The notes below the pieces were generated by a model, which did no database searches, was not told where the DNA came from, and worked only from the letters and a program-made list of their open reading frames with translations. A DNA stretch of 64,000 nucleotides from Rikenella microfusus (GTDB lineage: Bacteria; Bacteroidota; Bacteroidia; Bacteroidales; Tenuifilaceae). The position numbers were made by a program, and so were the translations under genes. This document shows, one piece after another, positions 17,739-27,550 of the stretch; position 1 is the first letter of the stretch; every line of letters begins with the position of its first letter. The DNA lies in NCBI GenBank assembly GCA_020722565.1, contig DYKO01000013.1:21765-85764 (forward strand), given 5' to 3'.

Positions 17739-19322
17739 TTAGTTCAGAATATAGTTTTGTGCAATAGCCAAAAAGTTTTCAATTTGTTCATTTTCCCATG
17801 CCTTATCTTTTCCCAATTCTGTGGCAACAATGGCTGCCACCTGAGGTGCAATAGCTATGCACTCGCGGGCATCGAGGAGTATGCAGCGGGTTCGGCGGGC
17901 CAAAACGTCCTCAACTGTTCTTGCCATTTCGAAACGAACCGCCCAGACAACCTGCGCCTTAATAAGTTGCAGCTTTTGGCACAGCACCTCATCCATTCCC
18001 GGTTCGGCTTTAGCAATCGCAATTATTTTTTCCTTATCGGAACCATAAAAGTAGAGCGGGTCGGAATAGTTAACCCCTTTTGTGAATCCATGTATGGGCA
18101 GGTTACGGGTACTTGATTTTGTGTGGGGCCACGACTTAACCCTTTCAACTTTTGTAACCATATCTTCAGCCATTTGGCGGAAGGTTGTCCATTTGCCTCC
18201 AACCATGGTGAACAGTTGCGTTTGAGAAACAATTATTTTATGGCTTCGGGAAATTTCCCTGGTTTTGGTAGTGTTGCCGGATGGGGCTGCTAACGGTCGT
18301 AGCCCGGCAAAAACGCTAATCACATCGCTTCGTTTTGGAGGTTTGGTTAGGTAACGGCCTGCCGTATTGAGTATAAATTCAATTTCAGTTTCAAGTGCTT
18401 TAGGTTCCAGCGATGCTTCATCGATAGGTGTATCCGTGGTGCCAACCACTACCCGGTTATGCCAGGGTACCGCAAAAAGAACCCTGCCATCATCGGTTTT
18501 GGGAATCATCATGGCGTAGCTACCGGGCAAAAACGATTTATCCAATACAATATGAACCCCTTGGCTGGGAATAATGCTCCTGGGTTGAGATGGATTATCC
18601 ATTTTAAGAATAGAATCGGCAAAAACGCCAGTAGCGTTAACAACGACTTTCCCTTTGAAGGTGAATTTATTGCCAGTTTCCAGATCTTCTGCCACAACCC
18701 CATCAACCTGATCCAGATTGTTTTTAGTGAGCTCAACAACTTCAAAATAGTTAAGGACCTGAGCCCCAAGTTCAACAGCAGTTTGAAGCACATTGATGGC
18801 TAAGCGGGAATCATCAAATTGTCCGTCGTGGTATACCACGCCAGCGGTTAATTTATTTGAGTCGATGGTAGGAATATACTGCAGTGTTTTGCGTTTAGAT
18901 ATACGCTTGGAGCGGCCCAAACTGAGCCGGCCAGCCAGAAGATCATAAAAGGTAAGGCCCACCGTATACATCGCTTCGTCAATCCAGCCAAAGGTGGGAA
19001 TAACAAAACTTTGATTTTTTACCAGATGCGGTGCATTGCGCAGCAACCTTCCCCGTTCCACACAGGCTTCTCTAACAAGGGCAATATCTCCCTGAGCAAG
19101 GTACCTTACGCCTCCGTGCACTAATTTGGTGCTCTTACTCGAAGTTGATTTGGTGAAGTCCGATTTTTCGAGTAGTAGCGTTTTGTAACCCCTTGATACG
19201 GCTTCAAGGGCTATGCCTATACCAGTTGCACCTCCTCCTATTACAATAAAATCGTAATTTTTACTATTGGCAACTGCCTGGTTTAGTTGTTGACTTCTGT
19301 TCATAGCAGTACTAATAAACAA
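17739..19322 (-). CDS. glpD: aerobic-type glycerol-3-phosphate dehydrogenase (FAD)
   Basis: Oxidises sn-glycerol 3-phosphate to dihydroxyacetone phosphate and passes electrons to the quinone pool at the membrane. 527 residues: an FAD-binding GGGATGIGIA motif near residue 29, the GGVRYL region after KSTKLVHG, and a C-terminal DAO_C domain. The start is either ATG 19322 or the in-frame ATG six codons later (19304); both precede the FAD motif normally. It is the first gene of the glpD-glpK unit, diverging from a DeoR-type regulator 202 bp away. On the minus strand a TATTTTTG box (19347-19354) lies about 25 bp before the start and may be its -7 element. Confidence 0.95.
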   Translation of the reverse strand: MFISTAMNRSQQLNQAVANSKNYDFIVIGGGATGIGIALEAVSRGYKTLLLEKSDFTKSTSSKSTKLVHGGVRYLAQGDIALVREACVERGRLLRNAPHLVKNQSFVIPTFGWIDEAMYTVGLTFYDLLAGRLSLGRSKRISKRKTLQYIPTIDSNKLTAGVVYHDGQFDDSRLAINVLQTAVELGAQVLNYFEVVELTKNNLDQVDGVVAEDLETGNKFTFKGKVVVNATGVFADSILKMDNPSQPRSIIPSQGVHIVLDKSFLPGSYAMMIPKTDDGRVLFAVPWHNRVVVGTTDTPIDEASLEPKALETEIEFILNTAGRYLTKPPKRSDVISVFAGLRPLAAPSGNTTKTREISRSHKIIVSQTQLFTMVGGKWTTFRQMAEDMVTKVERVKSWPHTKSSTRNLPIHGFTKGVNYSDPLYFYGSDKEKIIAIAKAEPGMDEVLCQKLQLIKAQVVWAVRFEMARTVEDVLARRTRCILLDARECIAIAPQVAAIVATELGKDKAWENEQIENFLAIAQNYILN

Positions 19323-19431
19323 TAATTAAACGAAATATTTATAATACAAAAATAAAACTAAAAACAACAAAACGAAACGTTATGAAATATTTTTAAATAT
19401 TTTTGATATAGATAGATTTATTAACGATTAT

Positions 19432-19468
19432 TGATTAATGGGTTGTATACTGATTAATTGGTTGTATA
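19432..19468. promoter_or_regulatory. tandem 18-bp direct repeat between glpD and the DeoR-type regulator
   Basis: TGATTAATGGGTTGTATA (19432-19449) is repeated as TGATTAATTGGTTGTATA (19451-19468), one mismatch, with a 19-bp period, so both copies lie near the same helix side shifted by almost two turns. Position between divergent glycerol genes and their likely repressor makes operator sites plausible. Binding is inferred, not shown. Confidence 0.5.
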
Positions 19469-19473
19469 TTTTG
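19443..19473 (+). promoter_or_regulatory. possible promoter of the DeoR-type regulator, inside the direct repeat
   Basis: TTG (19443-19445), then 19 bp, then TATATTTTG (19465-19473), which is one base off the TAnnTTTG consensus. It lies about 52 bp before the ATG and overlaps both repeat copies, which would fit self-repression. Confidence 0.4.
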
Positions 19474-19524
19474 GCATTGTTGATTGTTCCTATCCAAAAA
19501 AAAATGTAAGTTTGAAAAAAAAAT

Positions 19525-20289
19525 ATGTCGTTGAGCATTGCTGAACGTCACCGGACAATCCTTGAACAGCTTAGGGAGAAGGGAAGTATTTCGGTAAATG
19601 AGCTAAGTGACAGACTTGGTGTTTCAGCGGTAACTATTCGAAAGGATCTGAAGCAATTAGAAAGTATGGGGTTACTCTACAAATCACATGGGAGCGCACT
19701 GCTTCAGAATCCCTACATTGCCGATAGGCATGTGAACGAAAAAGAACAACTATTTGTTGCGCAGAAGCAGAGTATTACCCGATATGCAGCAGGCCTTATT
19801 AGTGGAGGTGAAAATCTAATTCTGGCTTCAGGAAGCACAATAAATGAGTTGGCACGGCAGCTTACAGTAAAGAATATTACGGTTATTTGTGCCTCATTAA
19901 CTGCAGCAAGAGAACTTGCGGCCAAAGGCGTTAACGAGGTGATACAACTAGGAGGAGCGGTAAGATCCACATCGGCTTCGGTAGTGGGCCCCATTGCCGA
20001 AAGGATGCTCGATGGCTTCAGATGCAGCAAATTATTTCTTGGTGTGGATGGTATTGATACCAGTTTTGGGCTTACCACCACGCATGCCTTTGAGGCGTCG
20101 CTTAACCAGCAAATGATCCGCTCAGCCGATAAGGTGATTGTTTTGGCCGATAGCTCAAAATTTGGTCGCAGGGGCTTTAGCCGAATCTGTAACATCGATG
20201 AGGTTGACCTGATTATAACCGATAAGGGCTTATCCATGCAGCTTGCCCGGGGACTTGAAGAAAAAGGGGTTGAATTGGTGTTGGTATAG
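19525..20289 (+). CDS. DeoR/GlpR-family transcriptional repressor
   Basis: 254 residues. An N-terminal DeoR winged helix-turn-helix (about 6-58; ISVNELSDRLGVSAVTIRKDL) is followed by the DeoR C-terminal sugar-phosphate sensor domain (about 75-235), with the usual GSTINELAR, LGGAVRSTSASVVGP and FLGVDGID segments and a DSSKFGR end motif. Family members sense phosphorylated sugars or glycerol phosphate. Divergent placement next to glpD-glpK strongly suggests that this one controls glycerol catabolism, i.e. it acts as GlpR, but the ligand is inferred from context. The gene symbol is left empty for that reason. Confidence 0.9.
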   Translation: MSLSIAERHRTILEQLREKGSISVNELSDRLGVSAVTIRKDLKQLESMGLLYKSHGSALLQNPYIADRHVNEKEQLFVAQKQSITRYAAGLISGGENLILASGSTINELARQLTVKNITVICASLTAARELAAKGVNEVIQLGGAVRSTSASVVGPIAERMLDGFRCSKLFLGVDGIDTSFGLTTTHAFEASLNQQMIRSADKVIVLADSSKFGRRGFSRICNIDEVDLIITDKGLSMQLARGLEEKGVELVLV

Positions 20290-20349
20290 CAACAGCCTGG
20301 TAAAAAAGGAATGTGGGCTTTCTAAGAATAATTACAGCGGAAAAATACT

Positions 20350-21435
20350 TTATTTGGTAAGTATGGCATCAATTTTTGAAAGGCTTTCGTTTTGAAGCTC
20401 CAGAAACCGTTGGTACCCACCCTCTGCAATTTTCCGTGCAAGTTGAGTATTAGTTAAAAGTTCCTCTATTGCTAAGGCAATGCCATCCGATGAAGTATCA
20501 TCAATAAAAAGCAGATGCTCTCTGTCGGTAAATGTTTCGCTAAGGTTTTGACGGCCCGATGTGATAACGGTGCACTTTTCCGACATGGCCTCAAGGATTA
20601 CAAGTGGAAAATACTCTAGACGGGATGGTAGTATAAAAATGCCAGCCCTACTATAAAACTCAAATCGTTTTGAGCCATAAACAGGTCCTAGAAGTTCAAC
20701 TCTATTGCTTAACCCAAGTTCATCCACTTTTGTTTCAAGTAACATTTGGTCATTAGTCGATGGAAAAGTACCGGCTAGGGTTAGTGTTATCAATGGGTGA
20801 TATTTTGATAGCTGGTAAAAGGCATCCAGCAGTTCAAAATATCCCTTATGCGCTAAAAAGTTCGATAAAAACAATATGTTGTTTTTGTCCCTAGGATGGC
20901 GCTTAAATTTATCGGTTTTAACAATAGCATTGGGGATCACCCATATGGTGGATTTTTTGAGGTTAAGGGGATTCAATTCTTTTTTTGCAAGCAAGGGGGT
21001 TAAATGAACAATTTCACAATTTCTGAAAATGAGATTATAAAAAAATTTTATATAGGGTTTTTGATGGTAAAACTGATACATACCGGGTCGATGCAGGTGT
21101 ATAATTTTTCTCGCCTTGGGGGCAAGCAGCTTACAAATGGTAAGGTAAACGCTATCACGAATGAGCACTAGCCCTATGGGAACCATCGAAAAGTAGATTA
21201 TTTTGGGGTGATGCCTGAGAATTTTCCAAACTAGTTCAAAAACAATAGTAATTGCCCTAAATAACTTACGGATTTGAAATTTTTGCAAATCGTTAAGGGT
21301 GCGCGCAAAGTTTAATTTAACAAGAATGCGCTTACTATCCTTATTTCGACAAGCTCTATCGAAAACCAATCTATTCATTAAACTGGCACCATGTACTGGC
21401 GGAGGAAGTTGAACTATGAAAAGAACGGTTTTCAT
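20350..21435 (-). CDS. glycosyltransferase family 4 (GT-B)
   Basis: 361 residues with the two-domain GT-B layout. The N-terminal half has the opening MKTVLFIVQLPPPVHGAS of Bacteroidota GT4 enzymes. The C-terminal half has the nucleotide-sugar part, including NNILFLSNFLAHKGY and AGIFILPSRLEYFPLVILEAM, where an E-x7-E motif is present. It should transfer a sugar from a nucleotide donor to an envelope glycan; donor and acceptor cannot be read from sequence. It is the last gene of a three-gene minus-strand unit, 8 bp behind the NodB deacetylase gene. Confidence 0.85.
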   Translation of the reverse strand: MKTVLFIVQLPPPVHGASLMNRLVFDRACRNKDSKRILVKLNFARTLNDLQKFQIRKLFRAITIVFELVWKILRHHPKIIYFSMVPIGLVLIRDSVYLTICKLLAPKARKIIHLHRPGMYQFYHQKPYIKFFYNLIFRNCEIVHLTPLLAKKELNPLNLKKSTIWVIPNAIVKTDKFKRHPRDKNNILFLSNFLAHKGYFELLDAFYQLSKYHPLITLTLAGTFPSTNDQMLLETKVDELGLSNRVELLGPVYGSKRFEFYSRAGIFILPSRLEYFPLVILEAMSEKCTVITSGRQNLSETFTDREHLLFIDDTSSDGIALAIEELLTNTQLARKIAEGGYQRFLELQNESLSKIDAILTK

Positions 21436-21443
21436 ATCTCCTT

Positions 21444-22061
21444 TTATGGAATTACAATAGGCTTAAACTTATACCCTTTGGCGCTTAACCCCTCAAGAAC
21501 TCGAGGTAGTGCATATCTTAGGTTTCGTTCAGCCTTAAGCGAATCGTGAAATACAATAATTGAGCCGGGTTTGGTGTTGTCCATTACATATCGGTAAACC
21601 TTTTTAGGCGATACCCTTCGGCTGTAATCCATGCTGAGAACATCCCAAAGGATTATCTTGTACTGGTGGCGTATCAACTTAAATTGATAGGGACTGATTC
21701 GCCCGTAGGGTGGACGAAAGAGGTTGCTGTTCACAAAGCTGTTGGCGTAAATAACATCTTGTATATATTGGGTAGTATCGGTTTCCCATCCCTTAATATG
21801 GCTATAGGTGTGATTACCCACTGCGTGACCATTGGCTTTAAGTTGCTCAAAAATTTCGGGATGCATTTCAACATTCTTGGCCAGACAAAAGAATGTGGCC
21901 TTTGCATCGAATCTGTTAAGCTGCTCAAGCACCCAGGGGGTAACCCCAGTTGTTGGGCCATCGTCGAAGGTGAGGAATACCCCCTCGGTTTCGAGGGGGA
22001 AATTCCAGATAATATTTTTAAAGAATCGCTGAAAAAATCTTGGTGGACTTAGATTTATCAT
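21444..22061 (-). CDS. NodB-type polysaccharide deacetylase
   Basis: 205 residues, a single NodB homology domain (carbohydrate esterase 4). Catalytic and metal residues are visible: TFDDGP (Asp33-Asp34), the HxxxH zinc pair His84/His88 in GNHTYSH, RPPYGR near residue 117, and the late His-Asp in FHDSLK. No signal peptide is clear, but the N-terminus is hydrophobic and basic (FFQRFFKNIIWNF). It likely removes acetyl groups from an N-acetylated sugar on a cell-envelope glycan. It lies 5 bp behind the DUF2723 gene and 8 bp before the GT4 gene, consistent with one glycan-processing operon. Confidence 0.9.
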   Translation of the reverse strand: MINLSPPRFFQRFFKNIIWNFPLETEGVFLTFDDGPTTGVTPWVLEQLNRFDAKATFFCLAKNVEMHPEIFEQLKANGHAVGNHTYSHIKGWETDTTQYIQDVIYANSFVNSNLFRPPYGRISPYQFKLIRHQYKIILWDVLSMDYSRRVSPKKVYRYVMDNTKPGSIIVFHDSLKAERNLRYALPRVLEGLSAKGYKFKPIVIP

Positions 22062-22066
22062 TAGGA

Positions 22067-25000
22067 TTACTGTTCCAGAAGGGTTACGTATGAATTGAAC
22101 AAATTGGTTAGTTCTTTAGCATAATCACCTTTCTCATACACATTGGCCATTCGGGTTAACTCATAAAATATAGCCATGCTCAACTGCAATTCATTGCCCA
22201 GCCAGTTTTTCTGATAGCTATTTAAATCGTTAAGCATAAAATTGATTGCCTCCGACTGCTGCTTAACCATCAGCTTTGAGTATTTAAGGGCGTTTTGCAA
22301 ATCGCTGGCGCGGTAGTAACCCTCAATTATGGGCAAGCAAAAGTAGTTAAGCGTAACTGTTGTTTCGGGAATCAGCTCCATGCAGTGGTTAAGCACCATG
22401 ATGGCTGAATCCTTTTTCCGTTCATCCACAAGAGCATTAGCCAACCTTGCAAAAAGGTTACGGTAGTTCGAAACAATCCGAACCTTGTTTTCATCGAGGT
22501 AAACGCGGGGATCGTTAAGGTTTCGGAATCGATACTTTTTCATGAAATTCTCCCACATTTCATGTGTATTCACGGCTCCGGTCCCCCACTGGCGGGATGC
22601 CGGAATAGGCAAAATACGGTACATCATCCCTTCGAGATGGAAGTACTTATCAAGACCCAGGTAGGTTTCGCTGCTAACTGTTGTGGCATAGTATATCGGA
22701 CGTTCCCAGCGATTGGTAGCCAACAGATCGAGAATTACCTGTCCATCCTTAAGCACCATTTGTTTATTAAGCGACCACAACATGGTATCAACAATCCGAT
22801 TCCGATAGGAATCGGGCAAATCTAATTTTTGAGTAACCCCACTGCGGTCAATGGCAAGGTAGAGATTGTTTGATGGAATGTAGTTGATTCTAATGTTCGG
22901 ATTAAAAGGCGATTGAACTTGAGCATCCACTCCATCGGAAAGGAAGAAGTCAACCACTCGATCGAGATTCAATGGTTCTTTGATTTTGTCAATAACCAGA
23001 ACTGCATCGCGGATACCGCTGTAGTACTGGTCGTAGGTCATTCTTATCGGTAGAGGATCGCTGTCATATGCTTTTCGCTGCATCTGCTGGATATACCATT
23101 CACCACGCAAGTAGCTTAGGTTGGCTACACGAACATCGGTTCTTACACCCTCAACCTCTTGTGCGTACCATAATGGGAACGTGTCGTTATCGCCATAGGT
23201 GAATAGTATGGCATTAGGTTTGCATCCGATGAGCATGTTGTAGCCAAAATCAATGGGAAGGTAGCTGCCTGAGCGGTCGTGATCGTCCCAGTTTTCTTTT
23301 GCCATTAGAGCTGGAACCGCAAGGGTGCAGATTGCACCCGTTGCTATTGCTGCTGCTGGGTGATCCTTAACTCGTTTAGCAAGTTGGTAAACCGCCAGCA
23401 CACCCAGGCCTATCCATATAGAGAATGCGTAAAAGCTACCGGCATAAGCATAATCGCGTTCGCGGGGCTGATATGGAGTTTGGTTGAGGTAAATCACTAT
23501 GGCTATTCCGGTCATCACAAAAAGAGCCAGTGTTACCCAAAAGTCGTTCCTATGTTTGCGGAACTGATACAGTAAACCGGCTATACCTAAAATTAATGGT
23601 AATAGGTAGTACTTATTATTTGCCTTATTCTTTCGGTATATTTCGGGTAGTTTCTCCTGAGGCCCTAAACGAGGATTATCAATAAATGGGATCCCACAAA
23701 TCCAGTTACCCCTTGTTACCTCGCCATGACCCTGAAGGTCGTTTTGCCTGCCGGCAAAGTTCCACATAAAGTAACGGAAGTACATGTAACCCAATTGGTA
23801 ACGGAAGAAAAACAGGAGGTTCTCACCAAATGTTGGTACATATAGTGTCTCGGTTTTGCCATCAGAAGTGTAACGTTTTACGGGTTTGCCCTCAAAATTT
23901 GTCCATTTTTTGTAAGCGTTAACATGATTGGTTTCACTGCTCCACATTCTTGGGAAAGCCATCTCAAAATCAGGATCAAATTTGTAGCGGTCCTTAGTTC
24001 TAACAAAAACATATTTGCCATTCTTAGGCGCATAGGTGGGATCCCCTTCGATACGGGCCACGGGCTGAGCACTGAATACCTGTCCGTAAAGTAATGGCCT
24101 GTCGCCATACTGTTCACGGTTTAGGTAGTAAAGAAGCGAGAACATATTATCGGGGCTGTTTTGATCCATTGGTGGATTAGTCGATGAGCGGATGACAATA
24201 GTTGCATATGAGCTATAGCCAATGAGTAATGTTACCACCGCAATCAAAATAGTATTGAATAAAACCTTTCCATTTTTATGTGTTTTGTAAATCCCGTAAG
24301 CAAGCACTGAAAGTGTTACAGCAAAAAGGAATAATACTCCAGATTTTATGGGTAGTCCAAAAGAATTCACAAAAACCAGCTCAACCCTTGAGGCCAGTAA
24401 AACAAACCCCTGAATTACCCCATACATTACTGCTACTAAAATTAATCCGGAAATAAGCAACGTATAAATTACTCCTTTGAGCGAATAGTTGAATTTACGG
24501 AAGTAGTAAACCAGTGCTATGGCGGGTATGGCTAATAGGTTTAGCAGATGCACACCGATTGATAAACCCATGAGGTAAGCAATGAGGATAAGCCAACGGG
24601 TGGCATGAGGTTCATCGGCTTGTTCCTCCCACTTGAGGATTACCCAGAATACCGCAGCAGTAAATAGCGATGATGCAGCATAAACTTCGCCTTCAACAGC
24701 CGAAAACCAGAAGGTATCGGAAAAGGTGTAGGCTAAAGCACCAACTAAGCCCGAAGAGAGGATTATAATAATTTGGTTTAGCGAGAACTCTTTGCTTTTG
24801 GGATTTACAATTCTGCGGGCCATATGGGTGATGCTCCAAAAAAGGAAAAGGATGGTTAAGGAACTGGCAAGCGCCGATAAGCTATTGGCTAAAATGGGGA
24901 CCCACTGTGCATTGGGTGCAAACATGGTGAAAAAGCGAACCATCAACATAAAAATGGGTGCGCCCGGGGGATGTCCAACTTCCAACTTATTTCCACTGGC

Positions 25001-25135
25001 AATAAACTCGCTGCAGTCCCAGAAACTGGCTGTTGGCTCAATGGTTAATAGATAAACCAATGTGGCTATGCCAAAGGTTGTCCAACCCAAAAGGTTGTTA
25101 AGTTTTCTGTAATCGTTTAAATGGTATGTTTTCAT
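22067..25135 (-). CDS. DUF2723 / GT117 family multi-pass membrane glycosyltransferase-like protein
   Basis: 1022 residues. The N-terminal half has about a dozen membrane segments and the family signature: an acidic residue after the first membrane helix (SFWDCSEFIAS, Asp40) and GHPPGAP (about 54-60), as in GT-C type enzymes related to TMEM260. The C-terminal half is soluble, with an RDYAYAGS-type mid-region and a TPR-like helical tail (about 900-1010). These proteins are among the best markers of Bacteroidota. They are believed to move sugars from lipid carriers onto exported acceptors. It is first in the unit with the NodB deacetylase and GT4 genes. Confidence 0.92.
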   Translation of the reverse strand: MKTYHLNDYRKLNNLLGWTTFGIATLVYLLTIEPTASFWDCSEFIASGNKLEVGHPPGAPIFMLMVRFFTMFAPNAQWVPILANSLSALASSLTILFLFWSITHMARRIVNPKSKEFSLNQIIIILSSGLVGALAYTFSDTFWFSAVEGEVYAASSLFTAAVFWVILKWEEQADEPHATRWLILIAYLMGLSIGVHLLNLLAIPAIALVYYFRKFNYSLKGVIYTLLISGLILVAVMYGVIQGFVLLASRVELVFVNSFGLPIKSGVLFLFAVTLSVLAYGIYKTHKNGKVLFNTILIAVVTLLIGYSSYATIVIRSSTNPPMDQNSPDNMFSLLYYLNREQYGDRPLLYGQVFSAQPVARIEGDPTYAPKNGKYVFVRTKDRYKFDPDFEMAFPRMWSSETNHVNAYKKWTNFEGKPVKRYTSDGKTETLYVPTFGENLLFFFRYQLGYMYFRYFMWNFAGRQNDLQGHGEVTRGNWICGIPFIDNPRLGPQEKLPEIYRKNKANNKYYLLPLILGIAGLLYQFRKHRNDFWVTLALFVMTGIAIVIYLNQTPYQPRERDYAYAGSFYAFSIWIGLGVLAVYQLAKRVKDHPAAAIATGAICTLAVPALMAKENWDDHDRSGSYLPIDFGYNMLIGCKPNAILFTYGDNDTFPLWYAQEVEGVRTDVRVANLSYLRGEWYIQQMQRKAYDSDPLPIRMTYDQYYSGIRDAVLVIDKIKEPLNLDRVVDFFLSDGVDAQVQSPFNPNIRINYIPSNNLYLAIDRSGVTQKLDLPDSYRNRIVDTMLWSLNKQMVLKDGQVILDLLATNRWERPIYYATTVSSETYLGLDKYFHLEGMMYRILPIPASRQWGTGAVNTHEMWENFMKKYRFRNLNDPRVYLDENKVRIVSNYRNLFARLANALVDERKKDSAIMVLNHCMELIPETTVTLNYFCLPIIEGYYRASDLQNALKYSKLMVKQQSEAINFMLNDLNSYQKNWLGNELQLSMAIFYELTRMANVYEKGDYAKELTNLFNSYVTLLEQ

Positions 25136-25261
25136 TATATATTTTTTCTTAACTTTCGGTAGTAAATATCCCTTATTATGTAATTACCTCCAAAGGTATT
25201 ACTTTTTTAAATTTTATTAAATCCAGATTTCTTACAATTACAACAATTATTACGACCTACA

Positions 25262-26233
25262 ATGAATTTAAAAAGAATTACAAGCGTTTTACTAAAAGCA
25301 TTAGCTTTTGCTATTCTTGTTCATTCGTGCTCTAAGGATGATGACGGTATAAGGTATTCTAAACCCGATCCACAAATCGTTCAGATTTTAGAGCAAATAA
25401 GTGCCGATAGCATTAGCCATACCATTGCTTGGCTTGAGGGAATGACAACCCGTTTTACATTGGCCGATAACCACCGCAACATCACGGTTGCCATTATGAA
25501 CAAATTTAAGAGCTATGGCTATGACAATGCCCAACTCGATTCCTTTCCTCTTAATATTTATTTTCGGGGTACATATTATGAAACCTGGCAGTACAATGTT
25601 GTGGCCAAACTAACTGGAATTGTTTCGCCCGATAGTTTAACCATAGTTGGTGCCCATCACGATTGTATTTTGATGAGCAATCAACCAGTTAGCCCTTTTG
25701 ATATTGCTCCTGGTGCTGATGATAATGCCAGTGGAGTTGCTGTTACACTTGAGATTGCCAGAGTTCTCAAGAAATCGAATTTTAATCCACGAACCACCAT
25801 TGTTTTTGCGACCTTTGCAGCTGAGGAATTGGGACTATACGGCAGCACTTATATGGCCAATAGACTCTCCGATACCCTTGCTCGTGTTAAATTCATGCTA
25901 AATAACGACATGGTATCATTTTGCCCTGTTATGGATTCAGCTGCGTGGTATCTTAACATTATTGACTATCCCAACTCAACAGAGCTCCGTCTTAATGCCC
26001 AAACAATTTGTTCCCTTTACACCCTACTTAAAATGGTAAACGATAACACCTATCAAAATTATAGCGACAGCTATCCCTTTTATCAACAAGGATTTAAACC
26101 GTTGTTTTTTATTACCCAATCTGATGACCCCAATTACCATACCCTAAACGATAAGGCGTTTTACCAGAATCCTCGTTTTGCCCGGGAGGTGGCCAAACTT
26201 AATTGTGCTTATATTATTGAGGGGAATCGGTAA
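25262..26233 (+). CDS. M28-family zinc aminopeptidase, lipoprotein
   Basis: 323 residues. A type II signal peptide ends in VHSC (Cys23), so the protein should be a lipoprotein. The M28 zinc set is complete: His132 (GAHHD), bridging Asp153 (GADDNASG), the catalytic/metal Glu pair 188-189 (AAEELG), Asp216 (LNNDM) and His293 (YHTLND). It therefore probably cleaves N-terminal residues from peptides outside the cytoplasm. It starts 126 bp from the divergent DUF2723 gene. A TPR protein gene follows 47 bp later on the same strand, but with its own candidate -7 box, so an operon is not certain. Confidence 0.93.
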   Translation: MNLKRITSVLLKALAFAILVHSCSKDDDGIRYSKPDPQIVQILEQISADSISHTIAWLEGMTTRFTLADNHRNITVAIMNKFKSYGYDNAQLDSFPLNIYFRGTYYETWQYNVVAKLTGIVSPDSLTIVGAHHDCILMSNQPVSPFDIAPGADDNASGVAVTLEIARVLKKSNFNPRTTIVFATFAAEELGLYGSTYMANRLSDTLARVKFMLNNDMVSFCPVMDSAAWYLNIIDYPNSTELRLNAQTICSLYTLLKMVNDNTYQNYSDSYPFYQQGFKPLFFITQSDDPNYHTLNDKAFYQNPRFAREVAKLNCAYIIEGNR

Positions 26234-26280
26234 ATCGTTTCTTTTTAATTTGTAATTTTGACTTATTTTATAATAAATAG

Positions 26281-27531
26281 ATGCATATGAAGCGAATACT
26301 TGTAGTAGTAATAGGACTTATTGCCATTGCCATTGTGGCGTACTTCTCGCTTAAGCCCCGCATGGCTGAAAAAAGTTACCGTGAGGGTCTAGCCCTTCTG
26401 GATTCACTTAAATATGAACAGGCCCTTGAAAAGTTTGACCGTGCTGTAAATCTTTATCCTAAGCAGTTCGATTACCTCTTAAAACGAGGTATTGTGCTGG
26501 CTGCTCTCGAAAAGGATTCACTGGCATTGCCTGATTTCACAAAGGCTATTGAACTTGACTCGCTAAACTTTGAATCCTTCCTCTACAGGGGGATATCAAA
26601 CCGCAAGTTGAGCCGATACGAACAAGCCATGACCGACCTAAATCGGGCAATCGCCCTCAACGATTCAAGTTCTAAGGCATACTACCAACGTGGTTTGCTT
26701 AATGCTGTCCTCATGGAGTATGACCAAGCCATTAAGGACTATAACCACAGCATTGAACTCGACGGTTCAAATGTTGAGGCATTTTTTACTCGCGGTGAAG
26801 CCCTAGCCAAATTAGCCGATTTTAAAGGTGCCATTGCTAATTATGATAAAATGATTGAAGGTGCAAATGCCACACCTGAGGCATATAAAAAACGTGGTAT
26901 ATTTAAATTGAAGATTAACGACTTTCAGGGAGCTATCTCCGATTTGGAAACCGCACGTAAGAATTTCCCGAACGATGAGGATGTTTTATACAACCTTGGT
27001 GAGGCATATGCTAACGTTAAGCGTTTTGACGATGCTATTATGGTGCTAGACAAGGCTATCAGCATAAATTCAAATTTGCCCCTGGCGTGGGGTGTTAAGG
27101 GTGGTGCATTGCTACGAAAAGGGGAATACAAAAAGGCTATCGTTGCATTTAATAAGGCAATTTCACTTAAAGCCGATTACATGAAAGCATACTATGGCCG
27201 TGGAATTGCAAAAGCTTTTATAAAGGACTACAATGGCTCCATTGTCGATTTCAATAAAGTTATTGAGATTGACCCTAGCTACGTTCAAACTTATTACAAT
27301 AGGGCGATTTCGAGGGCTATATTGGGCAAGCATAAGGAGGCAATTCCAGATTATGACATTATTATTAAAGCCGACCCTAAAAATGCCGAAGCATACTACA
27401 ATAGGGGTATTTCAAAAATGAATATTAAGGAATTCAAATCGGGTTGCGAGGATTTTCAAATGGCTCTTGAGCTGGGGTACCAACCAGCGGAACAAATGGT
27501 GAAGATTTATTGTCCAAAAGAGAATAAGTAG
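26281..27531 (+). CDS. membrane-anchored tetratricopeptide-repeat protein
   Basis: 416 residues. One N-terminal hydrophobic segment (about 5-24) acts as an anchor or uncleaved signal. The rest is TPR repeats from about residue 35 to 410, roughly eleven 34-residue units (for example AYYQRGLLNAVLMEYDQAIKD, EAYYNRGISKMN). There is no catalytic domain, so it is likely a protein-protein scaffold. The start may be ATG 26281 or the in-frame ATG 26287. A perfect TAnnTTTG box (26253-26260) sits about 20 bp upstream, and a strong terminator follows at 27551-27582. Confidence 0.88.
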   Translation: MHMKRILVVVIGLIAIAIVAYFSLKPRMAEKSYREGLALLDSLKYEQALEKFDRAVNLYPKQFDYLLKRGIVLAALEKDSLALPDFTKAIELDSLNFESFLYRGISNRKLSRYEQAMTDLNRAIALNDSSSKAYYQRGLLNAVLMEYDQAIKDYNHSIELDGSNVEAFFTRGEALAKLADFKGAIANYDKMIEGANATPEAYKKRGIFKLKINDFQGAISDLETARKNFPNDEDVLYNLGEAYANVKRFDDAIMVLDKAISINSNLPLAWGVKGGALLRKGEYKKAIVAFNKAISLKADYMKAYYGRGIAKAFIKDYNGSIVDFNKVIEIDPSYVQTYYNRAISRAILGKHKEAIPDYDIIIKADPKNAEAYYNRGISKMNIKEFKSGCEDFQMALELGYQPAEQMVKIYCPKENK

Positions 27532-27550
27532 CATTATTCCGTTATTCGGA

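Noticed and set aside
26281..27531. TPR repeats read as a DNA repeat or CRISPR-like array
   Set aside because: The periodicity is at the protein level (34 residues) and the DNA copies are not identical. It is a normal TPR gene.
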